Shown one piece after another: positions 60,845 to 64,000 of a DNA stretch of 64,000 nucleotides (positions are counted from its first letter, which is position 1; every line of letters begins with the position of its first letter). The DNA comes from Phycomyces blakesleeanus NRRL 1555(-) (Eukaryota; Mucoromycota; Mucoromycetes; Mucorales; Phycomycetaceae): assembly GCF_001638985.1 (NCBI RefSeq), contig NW_017265134.1:3950653-4014652 (forward strand). Direction: 5' to 3'. The notes below the pieces were generated by a model that worked only from the letters and a program-made list of their open reading frames with translations, was not told the DNA's origin and did no database searches. The translations under genes and the position numbers were made by a program.

Positions 60845-61686
60845 AATATATTTTGTACATTTTATAAAAGACCCATTCCATTATTTAATTAATTAATAAA
60901 TAATAGTACACATCTTTATTTCACAAAAAGTTTTATAGAACAGCATAGCACAAATAAAATGGTTCAGCATAAAAAAATAAAAGGATATTACTTAGCAATT
61001 ATTAGTGTATTTTTGACTATATATACACTGTATCAAGACACATTGATATAATAGCATCTATTTTGAGTAGGTAAGCACGATATTGCTTACCGCTTTTTCC
61101 TTCTTTCTCAATGGACTAAAAAGATATGCTTTAATAACAATACAGTTTCTTTAAAGCTTCAAATATACGATTATTAGAAAGACTTTATCCTTTAGAATTG
61201 TAAGCCAATGTAAACTTTTTTTATAACTTTTCATCTAATAACTAGTGGAATTTTGAGTAGGGGCGCTATCTCTCTCTCTCTCTATTTTCTTTCTCTCTCT
61301 ACGTCCAGTATATATGACAAAAATATTGTCTTTTATTGAGCCCAAAATCGCACAATAAGCTACTTTGTATTATTAGCATTCAGTACCAATATCTTGGAGA
61401 GGAACTGATAGCCCGAGTCTTTCCCGCGAAACAATATGTATTTACAATTACACATACACACACAGCAGATGATAATTTTGGGTCAAGTAAATTTGATCCA
61501 GATTCTCTACTGTAGCCATCCTCAACATAAATCAAAAGAGTATAAAAAAAATCAAATAAGCCAGCCTTTTTCTTCTTCTTTTGGGTTATTTACCCATTTA
61601 TTCTGTTTTTGATAGTTTTATGGTGTTTTATACTAATTTTTTTTTTCAATGATCCAAGGTAATATTTAGGACTGTAGTGCTCCTGT
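60845..61686. other. Convergent spacer between OYE and ArfGAP genes
   Basis: No open frame. Contains TTAATTAATTAATAAATAA just after the OYE stop, a (CT)n tract at 61267-61300 and probable poly(A) signals for both genes. Confidence 0.6.
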
Positions 61687-63285
61687 TTATTTCAAAAGGT
61701 CTGCAAATGCACTAAGGGAAAAAATGTGCGCATTAAATAAATACACTTCAATAAACTAGACAGGCCTATCATGCTCTTTGAACCCCTCAAATATATATTT
61801 ATATATAACTTACTCATAAGCAGGCTTTTTTGTTGCAGTTTCCTGCGTTGGGTTCATAGAGAAGAATTGACCACCTTGTGGAAGAGTGTTTCTTTGAGGC
61901 TGCTGCTGTTGCTGGTAGTATTGCTGCTGTTGTTGAGGTTGTTGAGGTTGCATAAAATCATTTTTAGTCGAGTTGTTACTATCGACAAACGATCCCCACA
62001 CATTTGCAAACAGATCCGCCTGAGGAGCAGGTGGCTGCGAAGCAAATTGTCCTGATTGTGTATTTAAAGACATGCCGGCAAATTGTTGCTGATAGCTGTT
62101 TGAATTGTTCTGGAATCCACCGTTTATTGACTGCATGGCTGGGTTCGAGGATGTCTGTCCGTACAGAGATAGGATGGAAGACTTTAAGGCATCGTGTTTA
62201 GGCTTTGATGAGTCTACAGTAGGCGAGGTAGCTTTAGGAGTGGTGCTAGGGCTGCTATTGAAGAAGAAATCGGCACCCTGAAGTTGTGCCACAGCAGAAG
62301 TGTTGGGTTGCTGGGGAGAGGAGCTAGAAGAAGATGAACCAAGAAAAGCGTCGAGGTTAGCGAACTCGGATTGTCTAGGCCTGGCTGGTGGTGTAGCTAC
62401 AGAAGCTGGCTGAGAGGTTGGCTTCGCACTGGGTTTAGAAGCACTTTGTTGTGCCGGAGGTTTGCTCACAGTGGCAGCCTGGAAGATCGATTTATGGAAA
62501 AACATGAGCTCATTATCCTCTCTAGTTAAAATTTTTCTCTTTTATTCTTCTTCCTTTTCTTCTTCTTCTAAGATTATTACCTCTTCCTCGTTTTGTCCAC
62601 CAAGTGTACTGGGGTCAGGTATCGAGCCTCTCATTGCCCATCTCTTCTGTTCGTACTTTGAGCGGATCCATTGATCTATGTTACTCTCAGAAGGTGTTTT
62701 CTCCTTCAAGTTTGCCTCCCAGTATCTGTTTGTTTGTTTTTTATGTAGGAAAAAAGAAAGACAGGGAACAATTGGTGTATTTAAGTGGCCTTTGTTCTTT
62801 ATCTTATAATCACCCTGAATTATAACTTACACGTTTGCACGCTCGTTTCCCCATTTAATCATACTCTCAATCTGCTCAGGTATCCATGTATCCAAGTCCA
62901 CCGATTTAACTGAACAGAAAAATAAATTGTATGTTCTCCGTCATGTAGGCCAAACGAATAAGTCTGAACGTCCGGTGATGGTTTTACCTTTACTGATGTG
63001 TGTTCCCATGGAACGATGAACTCCAGAGCAACGAATGCATACAAAGATGCCTAGATTCCAAGATGCCCATCGAGGATCTAATAATGATTTTGGATGATTT
63101 AAGCTACTTTTAACAAACAACGACAATAATAATACTGTTTTTGCCCTTTTTTTAGATTCAAGTTTACCTTTACGCTTGCAATCGGCACAGTACTTGTTTG
63201 CAGACTTCTGCAAGAGGTCTTTAAGTATCCGCGTGTGTTTGTCATTTAAGCTTTTATCAGCCGTTCTAGTATATCTAGTCGACAT
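61687..63285 (-). CDS. ArfGAP, SMAP/Age2 type
   Basis: A GTPase-activating protein for Arf in TGN/endosomal vesicle traffic. Exons: 63285-63168, 63077-62988, 62909-62831, 62725-62581, 62478-61814 and a 25-nt terminal exon 61711-61687, giving 373 aa with all phases matching. The ArfGAP zinc finger has CADC, then 16 residues, then CIRC, with the arginine-finger region CSGVHRSMGTHISK. It continues VKSVDLDTW, IPEQIESMIKWGNERANVYWE. The last 240 residues are Ser/Pro/Gln-rich with a poly-Gln/Tyr segment. I start at MSTRYTRTADK, not at the longer upstream Met at 63396, because the upstream part is a hydrophobic low-complexity run and the family begins near this point. Splicing to the terminal exon gives AYDAFADLLK. 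Unspliced, the frame would stop just after AYE. Confidence 0.9.
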
Positions 63286-64000
63286 TGTATAAAACAATAA
63301 AAAGGAAAAATGCACTAAATGAAGAGAAAGAAAGAGAAAGAGAGGGAGAGAGGGACACAAAGCTCCTAAGGAAGAACTGTATGTCCGCGATTCCATTGCA
63401 AACTCAGCTATTTCAAAAGGCTCATCCCAGTAAAATGAAAAAAAAAGTGAAAAGCAACATTACATTGATATTGATGGGTACATATCTTGGTATTTATAAG
63501 TCCTAGAAGTCCTTCATTTACTCAGAAGAGTTGAATATACATAATCATGTTTCAAGGCTTTTAAACTTTTTGTTTAGTTTTAACCTTGTTTGATTTCAGC
63601 CCTTTATACATATATATATATAACTGACAGACATAATCATTACTATAATTTCAACTTTATATAATATATCCCTTTAAATTCTAAAGTATGATCGTATACT
63701 TGAAAAGAGCATTTTATTATCTTGAGAACGTACAGTTGCCTCTAGATATAGTATATTAATTCTACAAACTACAAATGTCTGTATAATTAAAAGAAATGGT
63801 ATTCACGGTGTAAAGTCCTATCTTAGGAACTGGGGTTTCAATTTTTGACCTTAGACTGATATAGCAGGGGTGGTCAGTTAAACAAGTATAGAAAGTAGCA
63901 ATCTAAAATTCAACTGCTTTTATTGGTTATATGTTTTAGTATAAAAAAAGGATCATAATAGGTTTATAGAATGTATATATAGTGAAACTAAAACTTTAAA
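63286..64000. other. Upstream region of ArfGAP; no gene seen
   Basis: AT-rich, with a GAGA-rich tract (63322-63356) in the probable 5-prime leader. A short plus-strand frame (63285-63506) has no recognisable content. Confidence 0.5.

Noticed and set aside
63285..63396. Upstream Met start for the ArfGAP
   Set aside because: Adds a hydrophobic Leu/Phe-rich run from a purine-rich leader; family members start near the chosen Met.

Overview
The window is eukaryotic and fungal. It has strongly AT-rich intergenic DNA, many short introns with GT(A/G)AGT-type donors and very frequent (TA)n tracts, and typical fungal proteins. One gene trio is diagnostic: a triose-phosphate-transporter-like gene, a single HMG-box gene and an NFX1/ZNFX1-type RNA helicase gene. 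This is the order of the sex (mating-type) locus of Mucoromycota (tptA - sexM/sexP - rnhA). The organism is therefore most probably a Mucorales-like fungus. The composition is compatible with a Phycomyces-like genome, but the species cannot be fixed from sequence alone.

Layout. 1-4.6 kb: AT-rich DNA with decayed repeats and no convincing gene. 4.6-7.8 kb: a GC-richer island with an orphan 643-codon reading frame. 7.8-11.2 kb: repeat-derived DNA, with hexamer microsatellites and two higher-order tandem arrays. 12.2-16.5 kb and 22.7-26.9 kb, minus strand: two ten-exon paralogues of the Sld3/Treslin (TICRR) replication-initiation factor with matching intron positions, homologous upstream DNA and different C-termini. 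Between them, on the plus strand, lie the C-terminal part of a FANCJ/BRIP1-like helicase (its motor core was not found) and an F-box gene broken by one frameshift. A pair of about 175-bp MITE-like elements sits between the first Sld3 copy and the helicase fragment.

27.6-29.3 kb, minus: an alginate-lyase-domain gene with a 13-nt micro-exon. 30.2-41.0 kb: the sex locus, with tptA (minus), 3.2 kb of gene-free DNA, the HMG gene (plus) and rnhA (plus, ten exons). 41.8-44.4 kb: a fungal transcription-factor-like protein with no visible DNA-binding domain. 45.1-46.3 kb (minus) and 46.8-48.3 kb (plus): a divergent pair, a four-TM protein and an Ssh4/Ear1-like TM-SPRY-PY adaptor. 48.3-59.5 kb: an 11-kb gene desert with microsatellites and one degenerate repeat cluster. 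59.5-63.3 kb: a convergent pair, an Old Yellow Enzyme and a SMAP/Age2-type ArfGAP.

Together, the best-supported biology is a mating-type locus beside a replication/repair cluster in which an Sld3/Treslin gene has duplicated and diverged. Exon boundaries were read by hand from splice consensus, frame continuity and family similarity. No search or alignment was run, so names rest on recognised motifs.
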